The notes under the pieces: model-generated | The model's database searches: none | The model's input: the letters and a program-made list of their open reading frames with translations, nothing else | Told to the model about the DNA's origin: nothing | Program-made: the position numbers and the translations under genes | Origin: Alcaligenes sp. SORT26 | GTDB lineage: Bacteria; Pseudomonadota; Gammaproteobacteria; Burkholderiales; Burkholderiaceae_B | Assembly: GCF_017377875.1 (NCBI RefSeq) | Contig: NZ_CP070975.1 | Span: 3,224,001-3,288,000, forward strand | Direction of reading: 5' to 3' | Length of the DNA stretch: 64,000 nucleotides | Shown here: in pieces, positions 40,848-48,752 of the stretch | Numbering within the stretch: position 1 is the stretch's first letter | Layout: each line of letters starts with the position of its first letter

Positions 40848-42153
40848 CAGACAGGCTCAGTCGATAACGCTGCCAGGCCGTCCAGAGATTCCAAGCCAAG
40901 ATAGCAAAGGATAAAAGCAATGCAGGGGCGGCTATCCAGGCAAGAAACTCGATACCCAGGCTTGCCCCTGTCCAGACAAGAATGCTCAAGCTATGCAAGG
41001 CCCAATGTACCCGAGCTGTTGAAGCGGGGATGTAATTGGCGGTTTTGGGGATCAAACGCAGAAGAGCCCGGGTGTGCTCGGTATTGTCGGTATCCATGCT
41101 GACGTGTTCCTGCGCCTCGCGCCAGAGTAGAAATGGCACGATGGTATAGAGCATTCCACAGACTACTGAACCTAAAGCGCCCATGATAAGCAGAACCCCA
41201 ATTGCCAGTTCACTATTCGAGCCCGAAGGGGTATGTGCCCAGAAATTCAGGATGACAGCCAGTAGCAGGCTGCTGAGCGAGCTATACCAGAATAGAGTGC
41301 TGGCTCCCTTTGTTGGGCGTTTTCGTTTCCAGAGTCGTGCCCAGCTAACAACGGCCCACAAGCCATAAGCCAGAAAAATCAGGTAAGTGACCAAGTCACG
41401 TACAGGCAGCCAGGACCCAGGCAATGGTGCTAGGGTCCATTGAGCAATCAGCAAGGCACCTATTCCCCACGGCAGCCAGCGTACCAAAGGCGCAGGATAG
41501 AGTTCGGTAATCTGAAAAATAGGCAGTAGCTGGAAAGACATGGCGATCAGTAGCAAGCCCGCCCAGGCCGCCAGCCCCATCATCATGTGCAGGTTCAACA
41601 GATTAGGGATGGCCTGGTCGGTGGCCAAGGCGATCAACATCGCCAGCCCTGTTGATACGGTTAGCAGCAGACCCAGCAGCGCAAGGCGTATCGGGGCCAC
41701 AATTTCTTTGGCTCCTCGAAAAACATCACGTCGAGAACGCCACAAGGCCAGCATAACGGTCAGCAAATAGCCGCCCAGGGAAAGGACCAGACAAAGGCCT
41801 GCCAGCTTGTATGCCCAGCTTTGCCAACTGATAAAACCATTGATCAGCAAGAGCGTACCCGCGCTGAACAAGCTCCAGAAACTGAGAGCTCGGCGTCGGG
41901 AGACCTGGATGCGCACATTACAGGCAACCGCCAGAATATGGGCTAGTGATGCAAACATGGCGCTGCCCACGATGCCCAGAGTCCAGGCGTGAGTCAAGGC
42001 CAAAGTAGCGGGATGCCAGCGGGAGTTGAATAGTTCAGGACCGCTGTAGAAAGCCAGAGTGGCGGCCAGTAGTCCAAAAAAGGGGACGTTCGCAAACAGA
42101 GGCAGGGTCAGTGACAAAGAGGGGGACTGATCCAGCGATAAAGCGCGTTGCAT
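40786..42153 (-). CDS. Polytopic membrane protein (NnrS / haem-copper-oxidase-like), unknown function
   Basis: A 455-residue inner-membrane protein with about 12 hydrophobic helices. Histidines sit in or near helices (LTHAWTLGIVGSAMFASLAHILAVA and LLNLHMMMGLAAWAGLLLIAMSFQLLPIF), reminiscent of the haem ligands of NnrS or of haem-copper-oxidase subunit I. I cannot assign a reaction. It is cotranscribed with the DUF2249 gene (4-base gap) and its 3' end overlaps the 3' end of the DNR-like gene on the other strand by 62 bases. The setting implies a role in anaerobic respiration or nitric-oxide handling. Confidence 0.78.
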   Translation of the reverse strand: MQRALSLDQSPSLSLTLPLFANVPFFGLLAATLAFYSGPELFNSRWHPATLALTHAWTLGIVGSAMFASLAHILAVACNVRIQVSRRRALSFWSLFSAGTLLLINGFISWQSWAYKLAGLCLVLSLGGYLLTVMLALWRSRRDVFRGAKEIVAPIRLALLGLLLTVSTGLAMLIALATDQAIPNLLNLHMMMGLAAWAGLLLIAMSFQLLPIFQITELYPAPLVRWLPWGIGALLIAQWTLAPLPGSWLPVRDLVTYLIFLAYGLWAVVSWARLWKRKRPTKGASTLFWYSSLSSLLLAVILNFWAHTPSGSNSELAIGVLLIMGALGSVVCGMLYTIVPFLLWREAQEHVSMDTDNTEHTRALLRLIPKTANYIPASTARVHWALHSLSILVWTGASLGIEFLAWIAAPALLLSFAILAWNLWTAWQRYRLSLSAMRAYQAEHHIDAKPHCLKS

Positions 42154-42157
42154 AGAC

Positions 42158-42379
42158 TTAGTTCCTGCGGATGATGAGCTGAAAGCCGTTTTCTAGCATG
42201 GTGCCCTGATAGGTGAAGCCACTGCGACGCAGGATGTCATACAGCGGATAGGGTTCTCTATCCAGCCACATGATCAAAGCTTGTTCCGACCCCAGCTCGG
42301 CCAGCGCTTCCATACAATGCTCCAAAGGCTCGGGCGCGGGTAAACCGCGAGTATCCAGCGTGATCTCGGTATGTGTCAT
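42158..42379 (-). CDS. DUF2249 family protein
   Basis: A 73-residue protein of the DUF2249 family, a TusA-like small alpha/beta fold. It begins ITLDTRGLPAPEPLEHCMEAL (Asp-x-Arg-x-Leu-x-x-Pro-x-Pro signature) and ends with EPYPLYDILRRSGF. Relatives are often found in denitrification gene clusters. GGAG lies 5 bases before the ATG. Its function is unknown. Confidence 0.85.
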   Translation of the reverse strand: MTHTEITLDTRGLPAPEPLEHCMEALAELGSEQALIMWLDREPYPLYDILRRSGFTYQGTMLENGFQLIIRRN

Positions 42380-42485
42380 CAGGGCTCCAGCACGAAAGGC
42401 TTGGCAGGCATTGTGGACCATTCCGTCTGCTTATGGTGAAGGCTAGATAGGACTTGTTTGCCGTCGGTCAGGAGGTGGGAAGAAT

Positions 42486-42527
42486 TTGATATGCGTTAAG
42501 GCCCCTTAATTTCAGAGCAGGCATAGT
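42486..42527 (+). promoter_or_regulatory. FNR/DNR-type promoter of ubiUVT
   Basis: TTGAT-ATGC-GTTAA (42486-42499; 8 of 10 matches to the FNR consensus) lies with its centre 29.5 bases before a CATAGT hexamer at 42522-42527. That is exactly the geometry of a class II FNR promoter (site centred at -41.5). The divergent DUF2249 gene could share the site. Confidence 0.7.
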
Positions 42528-42582
42528 GGTGGTCTTGTGGAGCCAGGACCCACCCTGGCCAGATTGCTGATCGGGGAGTGTC

Positions 42583-43623
42583 ATGAATACAGCGTCCACG
42601 GCCTTAGCCGCGTCCGAAAGTCCGCAGATGGAGCTGGTCTGTCCAGCGGGCAGCTTGCCTGCCTTGAAAGCGGCGATAGATAACGGGGCCGATAGTGTCT
42701 ATCTGGGATTTCGCGATGCGACCAATGCCCGGAACTTTGCCGGGCTTAATTTTGATGCCAAGGCGATTGCACAAGGGATTGATTACGCGCACCAGCGTGG
42801 CCGCAAGGTTTTGCTGGCGCTCAATACCTACCCGCAACCTAACGCCTGGCAACAGTGGCGCGAAGCGGTAGACCGGGCGGCCGAGGCCAAGGTGGATGCG
42901 GTCATTGTGGCGGATCCTGGCTTGATGGCCTATGCCAGTCAGCAGCACCCCAATTTGCGTCTGCACCTGTCGGTGCAGGGGTCTGCGACCAATCCGGAAG
43001 CGATCAAGTATTACCACGAGAATTTTGGCATCCAGCGTGTCGTGTTGCCGCGGGTGCTGTCCATGACTCAGGTCGAGCAGGTCTGCGAGCAAGTGCCGGT
43101 ACAGGTCGAAGTCTTTGGTTTTGGCAGTTTGTGCGTAATGGTGGAAGGCCGTTGCGCCTTGTCTTCCTATGCCACCGGCGAGTCCCCAAATACACACGGT
43201 GTCTGTTCGCCTGCGGGGCATGTGCGCTGGGAGCAAACCGATCAGGGCCTGGAATCGCGCCTGAATGGGGTGTTGATTGACCGTTATCAGGACGGTGAAA
43301 ACGCCGCCTATCCTACTTTGTGCAAAGGCCGTTTTGATGTGGCGGGTGAAAACTATTACGCCCTGGAAGAGCCCACCAGCTTGAATACCTTGTCCTTGCT
43401 GCCACAGCTTCTGGCGGCCGGTGTCAGCGCGATCAAGATTGAAGGTCGTCAGCGCAGCCCGGCGTATGTGGCTCAAGTTACCCAGGTTTGGCGTCAGGCA
43501 ATTGATTCGGCCAAATCGACACCAGCCCGTTATTCAGTGCATCCGGCATGGATGGGGGCTTTGAATAAATTGGCCGAAGGGCAGCAACATACGCTGGGTG
43601 CCTATTCTCGGCCCTGGAAGTAG
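42583..43623 (+). CDS. ubiU: UbiU, O2-independent ubiquinone hydroxylation protein (U32 family)
   Basis: A 346-residue member of the U32 'peptidase' family, now known to act with UbiV in oxygen-independent ring hydroxylation of ubiquinone precursors. The [4Fe-4S] ligands expected in UbiU are visible as Cys184, Cys191, Cys208 and Cys247 (SLCVMVEGRC, GVCSPAG, TLCKGR). The N-terminal PAGSLPALKAAIDNGADSVYLG is the family signature. GGGGAG lies 5 bases before the ATG. It is first in a tight ubiU-ubiV-ubiT run with an FNR-type promoter. Confidence 0.93.
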   Translation: MNTASTALAASESPQMELVCPAGSLPALKAAIDNGADSVYLGFRDATNARNFAGLNFDAKAIAQGIDYAHQRGRKVLLALNTYPQPNAWQQWREAVDRAAEAKVDAVIVADPGLMAYASQQHPNLRLHLSVQGSATNPEAIKYYHENFGIQRVVLPRVLSMTQVEQVCEQVPVQVEVFGFGSLCVMVEGRCALSSYATGESPNTHGVCSPAGHVRWEQTDQGLESRLNGVLIDRYQDGENAAYPTLCKGRFDVAGENYYALEEPTSLNTLSLLPQLLAAGVSAIKIEGRQRSPAYVAQVTQVWRQAIDSAKSTPARYSVHPAWMGALNKLAEGQQHTLGAYSRPWK

Positions 43624-43641
43624 AGCATGGGAGGCTCAAAC

Positions 43642-44544
43642 ATGAAATTATCTTTAGGCCCCTTGCAGTACTACTGGTCGCGCGTCGCCACCCTGCAGTT
43701 TTATGAGTCGGCCTGCGATTGGCCGGTCGATGTGGTTTATCTGGGTGAAACCGTATGTTCGCGTCGCCACGAGTTACGCCTGGATGATTGGCTGGATATT
43801 GCTCAGATGTTGGCCCAGGCAGGCAAGGTGCCCGTCTTGTCCAGCCAGGTTTTGCTGGAATCGGGCCGAGACGTGAATACGCTGCGTAAAGTCACCGAGC
43901 AGGCGGATTATCTGGTCGAAGCCAACGATATGGGTGCGGTACGTTTGATGCAGGGCCGGGACTTTGTCGCCGGCCCTTTTTTGAATATTTATAACGGGCC
44001 AGTACTGGACCTGATTGCGTCTCAGGGTGCGCTGCGCTGGGTGATGCCCTTGGAAATGGGCCGCACAGGCTTGGCTCAGTTGCAGCAAGACAGGCCTGCT
44101 GGCTTGGAGACAGAGGTTTTTGCCTTTGGGCGCTTGCCTCTGGCTTTCTCGGCTCGCTGCTTTGCGGCTCGTAATCGTAATTTGCCCAAGGACAATTGCC
44201 AGTATGTATGCATGGACTATCCTGATGGGCTTTTGCTGGAAACCCGTGAAGGACAAGGCTTCTTGACCATCAATGGCATCCAGACCCAGTCTGCCTGGGT
44301 ATATACCTTGCTGGAGCAAATACAGGATTTGCGCGAGCTGGGTGTGGATATGCTGCGCTTGAGCCCTCAGTCCCAACATATGGATGCCGTCGTGCATCTG
44401 TTCAAGGATGTAGCGCAGGGGCGCATCCAGGCTACTGACGCACACGAAGATTTACTGCCTTTGTTGCCCGCCAAAGCATGCAATGGTTTCTGGCATGGCC
44501 GCCCCGGTTTGGAATGGGTCGCGCCGGTGTCAGAGCGTTTTTAA
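43642..44544 (+). CDS. ubiV: UbiV, O2-independent ubiquinone hydroxylation protein (U32 family)
   Basis: A 300-residue U32-family partner of UbiU. Its cluster ligands match E. coli UbiV in number and spacing: Cys39, then Cys173, Cys186 and Cys190 (ARCFAARNRNLPKDNCQYVC). The ATG at 43642 is chosen because GGAGG lies 7 bases upstream; an in-frame ATG at 43627 lacks this. It starts 18 bases after ubiU. Confidence 0.93.
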   Translation: MKLSLGPLQYYWSRVATLQFYESACDWPVDVVYLGETVCSRRHELRLDDWLDIAQMLAQAGKVPVLSSQVLLESGRDVNTLRKVTEQADYLVEANDMGAVRLMQGRDFVAGPFLNIYNGPVLDLIASQGALRWVMPLEMGRTGLAQLQQDRPAGLETEVFAFGRLPLAFSARCFAARNRNLPKDNCQYVCMDYPDGLLLETREGQGFLTINGIQTQSAWVYTLLEQIQDLRELGVDMLRLSPQSQHMDAVVHLFKDVAQGRIQATDAHEDLLPLLPAKACNGFWHGRPGLEWVAPVSERF

Positions 44545-44547
44545 GGG

Positions 44548-45060
44548 ATGGATTCAGGTGTGAATGACATGACAAGCACTACTCCTCGTTTGCCTGCTGC
44601 GGTAGCGGGTGTTTTAAGCCGCTTGCCCCCTTGGCCCGGTTCGCGTTTGTTTTGTACGGGCTTGAATGTGCTGATGCGTCCACATTTACCGGCTGATATT
44701 GCGGAGCGGCTGGAAGGCCGGGCTTTACGCATACAAGTGGCAGACGCCGGTTTGGCGTTTGACTACACCTGGCGTCAAACGGCGTTTTACCCCTTGACGG
44801 CCAAAGCACAAAGCCCGGACCTGATCCTGAAAGCCGATCTGTGGGCTTTTTATCAGCTTTTACAGCGGCAAGAAGACCCAGACACCTTGTTCTTTAACCG
44901 GCGTCTGTCTATTGAAGGGGATACGGAGTTGGGGCTGATGGTCAAGAACACGCTGGATGCTCTTGATCCTGATATCTTGCATCCGCGTGCTGTGCTCAAG
45001 CAAGGGAAGGCCGCCTTGCAAGAAGTGCTGCGGCGCCCGATTCGAGCGCCTGCTTCGTAA
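44548..45060 (+). CDS. ubiT: UbiT, SCP2-domain accessory factor for anaerobic ubiquinone synthesis
   Basis: About 170 residues with an SCP2 lipid-binding domain (about 45-150; DTLFFNRRLSIEGDTELGLMVKNTLDALD). UbiT binds hydrophobic ubiquinone intermediates and is needed with UbiU and UbiV under anoxia. The start is uncertain: the ATG at 44548 is 3 bases after the ubiV stop; an internal ATG at 44569 has AGGTG at a better distance. The gene ends 6 bases from the convergent nrdG. Confidence 0.9.
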   Translation: MDSGVNDMTSTTPRLPAAVAGVLSRLPPWPGSRLFCTGLNVLMRPHLPADIAERLEGRALRIQVADAGLAFDYTWRQTAFYPLTAKAQSPDLILKADLWAFYQLLQRQEDPDTLFFNRRLSIEGDTELGLMVKNTLDALDPDILHPRAVLKQGKAALQEVLRRPIRAPAS

Positions 45061-45066
45061 AACGCC

Positions 45067-45816
45067 TCAGGAGCGCCGCACTTCAAAGTATGGGAATAGC
45101 TTCTGGAGATTCTGCAGAACATCCTCTCCTGGGTAGGCCTGTAAAGCCTGCCCAGTTTTGTTCAGGAAGTCGTCATTGCAGCCTTGTGTGCGGAAAATCT
45201 GTACGGCATAGCGCTGTACACCCAGCTCATGCAAATGTTGTCCCAAGGCCTGGACGGAAGCCGGGCTATGCAACTGTGGATGCAGGGTGCTGCGGCACTC
45301 AAACAGGACGTCTTCGTTCAGCAGTAATTGCAAACTGCGCAAGGGGGCAGCCGCGCTATTGCTGCGTTGAGTAATCGCATCGTACTGGCTGAATTCAGCT
45401 TTGATGTCCAAACCTATCCAGTCCACCCAGGGTAGAACTTCCAGCAATCTGGCCGGATGGGTTCCGGCGGTGTGTAAGCCAATCTTGAAACCTAGTCTGC
45501 GTACTGCCCTTATGGCGGAACCCAGGGCAGGGTCCAATGTGGGTTCACCGCCGCTAAATACCACGGCATCCAGCAGGCCGACACGACGATTCAAGAAGTC
45601 CAGCAAGTCGTTCCAATCAATGGCGCTGTTTGGGCTGCGTTCTTGCAGGTGAGGGTTATGACAATAGCCACAGCGCCACGGACAGCCTTGCACAAAAATC
45701 ACCGCGGCCAGTTGGCCGGGGTAGTCTGTGGCCGAGAAAGGGGCGCATCCGCCTACTTTCAATCCCACTTTGTGGGCGGATGCGGCTGGATAAAGATGGC
45801 GTGTGGCGTGACTCAT
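45067..45816 (-). CDS. nrdG: Anaerobic ribonucleotide-reductase activating protein
   Basis: A 249-residue radical-SAM activase that generates the glycyl radical on anaerobic ribonucleotide reductase. The CX3CX2C cluster site is Cys45, Cys49 and Cys52 in GCPWRCGYC. AVVFSGGEPTLDPAL is the SAM-binding GGE motif. It starts 5 bases after the stop of the small glycyl-radical cistron, so the three nrd genes form one operon. It is of the longer proteobacterial type, not the short E. coli NrdG. Confidence 0.93.
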   Translation of the reverse strand: MSHATRHLYPAASAHKVGLKVGGCAPFSATDYPGQLAAVIFVQGCPWRCGYCHNPHLQERSPNSAIDWNDLLDFLNRRVGLLDAVVFSGGEPTLDPALGSAIRAVRRLGFKIGLHTAGTHPARLLEVLPWVDWIGLDIKAEFSQYDAITQRSNSAAAPLRSLQLLLNEDVLFECRSTLHPQLHSPASVQALGQHLHELGVQRYAVQIFRTQGCNDDFLNKTGQALQAYPGEDVLQNLQKLFPYFEVRRS

Positions 45817-45821
45817 GATGC

Positions 45822-46004
45822 TTAGAGCTTGGGAACCGTGTTGTTCAAGGAAGCGCTGGCTTCGGTGAAGTAGCGTCGCTCATGAAACTCGCCTTGTTTG
45901 CCGATATTGAACGAGGACAAGGGGCGGTGATAGCCCATGACACGGGTCCAGATTTCGCAGGGTTGGCGTTCGGCATCGGTAAGGGTGATGGTGTCGGTAT
46001 TCAT
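45822..46004 (-). CDS. Detached C-terminal glycyl-radical segment of anaerobic ribonucleotide reductase
   Basis: A 60-residue protein. Residues 16-50 (CEIWTRVMGYHRPLSSFN, then GKQGEFHERRYF) match the very C terminus of single-chain class III reductases, including the RVxGY motif. Gly24 is the expected radical glycine. It has its own ATG with AAGGGAG 6 bases upstream and is 91 bases beyond the stop of the large NrdD cistron. The large chain here ends at its zinc motif and has no such glycine, so the two polypeptides must assemble for activity (inference). Its frame is open upstream to 46169, so fusion by ribosomal frameshifting cannot be excluded. Confidence 0.82.
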   Translation of the reverse strand: MNTDTITLTDAERQPCEIWTRVMGYHRPLSSFNIGKQGEFHERRYFTEASASLNNTVPKL

Positions 46005-46095
46005 AAAAAACTCCCTTGATAAAAAAGTGACCAGTCCGCGTGGGGCAAGAAGCGCTGGGTGACTGGCTGGGTGTGCCAAGAGGCAAGGTTCAGGG

Positions 46096-47838
46096 TCAGG
46101 CTGCCGCCATAGATGCTGCTGCCTTTTTATGTGCCAGCAATTCACTGTCGCAATGGGGGCAGAACTCATGTTTGCCAGACAAATAGCCGTGCGTGGGGCA
46201 GATCGAGAAGGTGGGGGTAACGGTGATGTAGGGTAAGGAAAAGCGGTTCAATGCTCGACGCACCAGATTGCGGCAGGCATCGGTGCTGGACAGTGATTCC
46301 GTCATGTACAGATGCAAGACCGTGCCGCCGGTGTACTTGCCTTGCAACTCGTCCTGCCGTTCCAGGGCTTCAAAAGGATCTTCGGTAAAGCCTACTGGCA
46401 GTTGCGACGAGTTGGTGTAGTAGGGCATGTGCTCGGTACCGGCTTGCAGAATGTCGGGCCAGCGGGCGCGATCTTCTTTGGCGAAGCGGTAGGTAGTGCC
46501 CTCGGCAGGCGTGGCTTCCAGGTTGTACAAGTGGCCGGTACTTTCCTGAAACTCCACCATGCGTTCCCGAATGTGATCCAGCAAACGCAGTGCAAAGCGG
46601 TGGCCCCACGGCGTGCACAGATTCTGCTTGTCCTGGGTAAAGTTGCGGATCATCTCGTTAATGCCGTTAACGCCCAGCGTGGAGAAGTGATTGCGCAAGG
46701 TGCCCAGGTAACGGCGTGTATAGGGAAACAGCCCTTGGTCCATATGCTGCTGGATGACTTTGCGTTTGATTTCCAGACTGTCGCGGCCCATTTCCAGCAA
46801 TTCATCCAGACGTACAAATAGACCGGCCTCGTCGCCTTGATACAAATAGCCCAGGCGCGCGCAGTTCAGGGTGACGACGCCCAGGGAGCCGGTTTGCTCG
46901 GCCGAACCAAACAAGCCATTACCGCGTTTGAGCAGTTCACGCAGATCCAATTGCAAGCGGCAGCACATGGAGCGGATCATATTGGGCTCCAGTTCAGAGT
47001 TAATGAAGTTCTGAAAGTAGGGCAGCCCGTATTTGGCCGTCATGGCAAACAGGCGTTCGGCATTGGCGCTATGCCAGTCAAAATCGCGGGTGATGTTGTA
47101 GGTAGGGATAGGGAAGGTAAAGGCGCGGCCACGGGCATCCCCTTCGCTCATGATCTCGATGTAGGCACGGTTGATCATGTCCATCTCGATTTGCAGGTCG
47201 CCGTAGCAGAACGGCATTTCCTTGCCGCCGATTTGCGGGACTTGCTGGCGTAAATCTTCGGGGCAGACCCAATCAAAAGTCAGATTGGTAAAGGGCGTTT
47301 GTGTGCCCCAGCGTGAAGGCACATTCAGGTTGTAGATCAGCTCCTGCATGCATTGACGCACTTGCGTGTAGTTCAAGGTGTCTTTGCGTACGTAGGGCGC
47401 CATATAGGTATCAAAAGAGCTGAAGGCTTGAGCGCCCGCCCATTCATTTTGCAAGGTGCCCAGGAAATTGACGACCTGTCCCACGGCGCTGCTCAGGTGC
47501 TGGGGTGGGCCTGATTCGATTTTGCCCGGCACGCCGTTCAGCCCTTCATTCAAGAAGGTGCGCAAGGACCAGCCTGCGCAGTAGCCAGAAAGCATGTCCA
47601 GATCATGGATATGCAGATCGGCCTGACGGTGCGCCTGGCCGATGGCTTCGGGGTAAACATGGCTGAGCCAATAGTTGGCAATCATCTTGCCCGAGCTATT
47701 GAGAATCAAGCCACCCAATGAGTAGCCCTGGTTGGCATTGGCCTGTACGCGCCAGTCCTGGCGGTCCAGATACTCCGCGATGGAACGAATGATGTCGAGC
47801 TGAGCAGCCGGACGCTGTGTGGTTTCCTGGGTAGCCAT
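46096..47838 (-). CDS. nrdD: Anaerobic ribonucleoside-triphosphate reductase, large chain without the glycyl-radical tail
   Basis: A 580-residue class III reductase catalytic chain that makes deoxyribonucleotides without oxygen. The ten-stranded barrel region includes DLHIHDLDMLSGYCAGWSL, a thiyl-type Cys in IRSMCCRLQLD, and GVVTLNCARLGYL. The C terminus holds a zinc-site-like CPTHGYLSGKHEFCPHCD and then stops after about 15 residues. The usual glycyl-radical motif (RVxGY) is missing here and is found in the next cistron. The ATG at 47838 has GGTGA upstream. NrdR boxes and an FNR-like site lie in front. Confidence 0.92.
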   Translation of the reverse strand: MATQETTQRPAAQLDIIRSIAEYLDRQDWRVQANANQGYSLGGLILNSSGKMIANYWLSHVYPEAIGQAHRQADLHIHDLDMLSGYCAGWSLRTFLNEGLNGVPGKIESGPPQHLSSAVGQVVNFLGTLQNEWAGAQAFSSFDTYMAPYVRKDTLNYTQVRQCMQELIYNLNVPSRWGTQTPFTNLTFDWVCPEDLRQQVPQIGGKEMPFCYGDLQIEMDMINRAYIEIMSEGDARGRAFTFPIPTYNITRDFDWHSANAERLFAMTAKYGLPYFQNFINSELEPNMIRSMCCRLQLDLRELLKRGNGLFGSAEQTGSLGVVTLNCARLGYLYQGDEAGLFVRLDELLEMGRDSLEIKRKVIQQHMDQGLFPYTRRYLGTLRNHFSTLGVNGINEMIRNFTQDKQNLCTPWGHRFALRLLDHIRERMVEFQESTGHLYNLEATPAEGTTYRFAKEDRARWPDILQAGTEHMPYYTNSSQLPVGFTEDPFEALERQDELQGKYTGGTVLHLYMTESLSSTDACRNLVRRALNRFSLPYITVTPTFSICPTHGYLSGKHEFCPHCDSELLAHKKAAASMAAA

Positions 47839-47850
47839 GTTTTTCACCAA

Positions 47851-47897
47851 AACCTATATATAGTGATTTTTAGGATTCGAGACACTATATATGGTGG
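47851..47897 (-). promoter_or_regulatory. Pair of NrdR boxes upstream of nrdD
   Basis: Box 1, AACCTATATATAGTGA (47851-47866), and box 2, ACACTATATATGGTGG (47882-47897), against the NrdR consensus ACACWATATATWGTGT. Their centres are 31 bp apart, three helical turns, the spacing known for NrdR pairs. The nucleotide-sensing repressor NrdR would bind cooperatively and shut off the operon when dATP is high. Confidence 0.85.
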
Positions 47898-47930
47898 TTT
47901 TTGATGAGGCTAGACGATTGTCGCCTAGGC

Positions 47931-47944
47931 TTGATCTAGGTTAA
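47931..47944 (-). promoter_or_regulatory. FNR/DNR-type site upstream of nrdD
   Basis: TTGAT-CTAG-GTTAA, 8 of 10 matches to TTGAT-N4-ATCAA and the same half-site pair as at ubiUVT. It lies about 100 bases before nrdD, upstream of the NrdR boxes. No clear -10 hexamer is seen at the class II distance. Confidence 0.5.
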
Positions 47945-48293
47945 TTCCGTGTTCATAGCCATACATTCGATGGTCTTGCCGGGGAGAGGCTTTACGACGT
48001 TGGCTAGCCGTATTGCTCTGATTTGGAGAGTTTGTGGAGGTGAGAAGGTCGTGTGCTCAAGCGCAAATATGGAGCTTATGGCGATGTTGTGGAAGCAAGC
48101 TGCTTAGGTGGGTGAGGGCGCATACATAGCGCTAGAACAGACTCTTTTTCAGGCTGGATAGCGTATCAGCGTGCTTCGGTGATAAGCGACGTGCTTATCA
48201 GTGAGTGTGTACCGCATCTTTCTTGGGGACGTAGCAATACGCCGCTGACTTTTCACTGGCCAGCGGGTATTTCTTGTGTAGTGGATAGCGGGT
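47945..48293. other. Gene-free stretch between nrdD and the HIT gene
   Basis: About 350 bases with no credible gene. One clear inverted repeat is TGATAAGC-GACGT-GCTTATCA at 48180-48200, without a T-run; it could be an operator or an RNA hairpin after the HIT gene. Confidence 0.45.
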
Positions 48294-48752
48294 TTAGTGG
48301 CTAAACCGTGCTTGTAGCGCCGTACGCAATGCTTGCTGATACTCGCCAAGCTGTTCAAGCAGGCGCTCTTCGTGGGAAGCCCAGCGTTGTTTTTGTTCAG
48401 CAGTGCGCTCGGGGGCGGGTGACCAGGCGGAGTCTGGGAAGAAGGGGTCTTCCTTCCAGCGCGGGATGATGTGCCAGTGCAGATGCGGCACCTGATTCCC
48501 GAATTGAGCCAGATTGATCTTGGTGGTGCCCAACTGTTCGCGTTGGGTTTGCTCGACCACGTAGACTGCCGCCATGATGTGCTGCCGCTGTTCTTCAGGC
48601 AGATCGGTCATTTCAGCCACGTGATCGTGCCAGATAATCCGCGTATAGCCGGGAAATGGGCTGTCTGTAACGGCCAAGACCTGTATGCCTGCGCCTGACC
48701 ACAGTAACTGCTCGGGCTTCAAGGCGCACAGGGGGCAAGCGTTGGTGCTCAT
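48294..48752 (-). CDS. HIT-family nucleotide hydrolase/transferase
   Basis: A 152-residue histidine-triad protein. The triad is [10 protein letters not shown] near residue 91, and the N-terminal CPLC is seen in some members. HIT proteins hydrolyse nucleotide-phosphoramidates or dinucleoside polyphosphates; the substrate is unknown. The ATG overlaps the trpC stop codon, so it is the distal gene of the trp operon, without an obvious link to tryptophan synthesis. Confidence 0.9.
   Translation of the reverse strand: MSTNACPLCALKPEQLLWSGAGIQVLAVTDSPFPGYTRIIWHDHVAEMTDLPEEQRQHIMAAVYVVEQTQREQLGTTKINLAQFGNQVPHLHWHIIPRWKEDPFFPDSAWSPAPERTAEQKQRWASHEERLLEQLGEYQQALRTALQARFSH

Noticed and set aside
45822-46169. 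Reading the small nrd cistron from an upstream start at 46169
   Set aside because: The extra 55 residues overlap the nrdD 3' end in another frame and look unlike protein; the ATG at 46004 has a strong ribosome-binding site.
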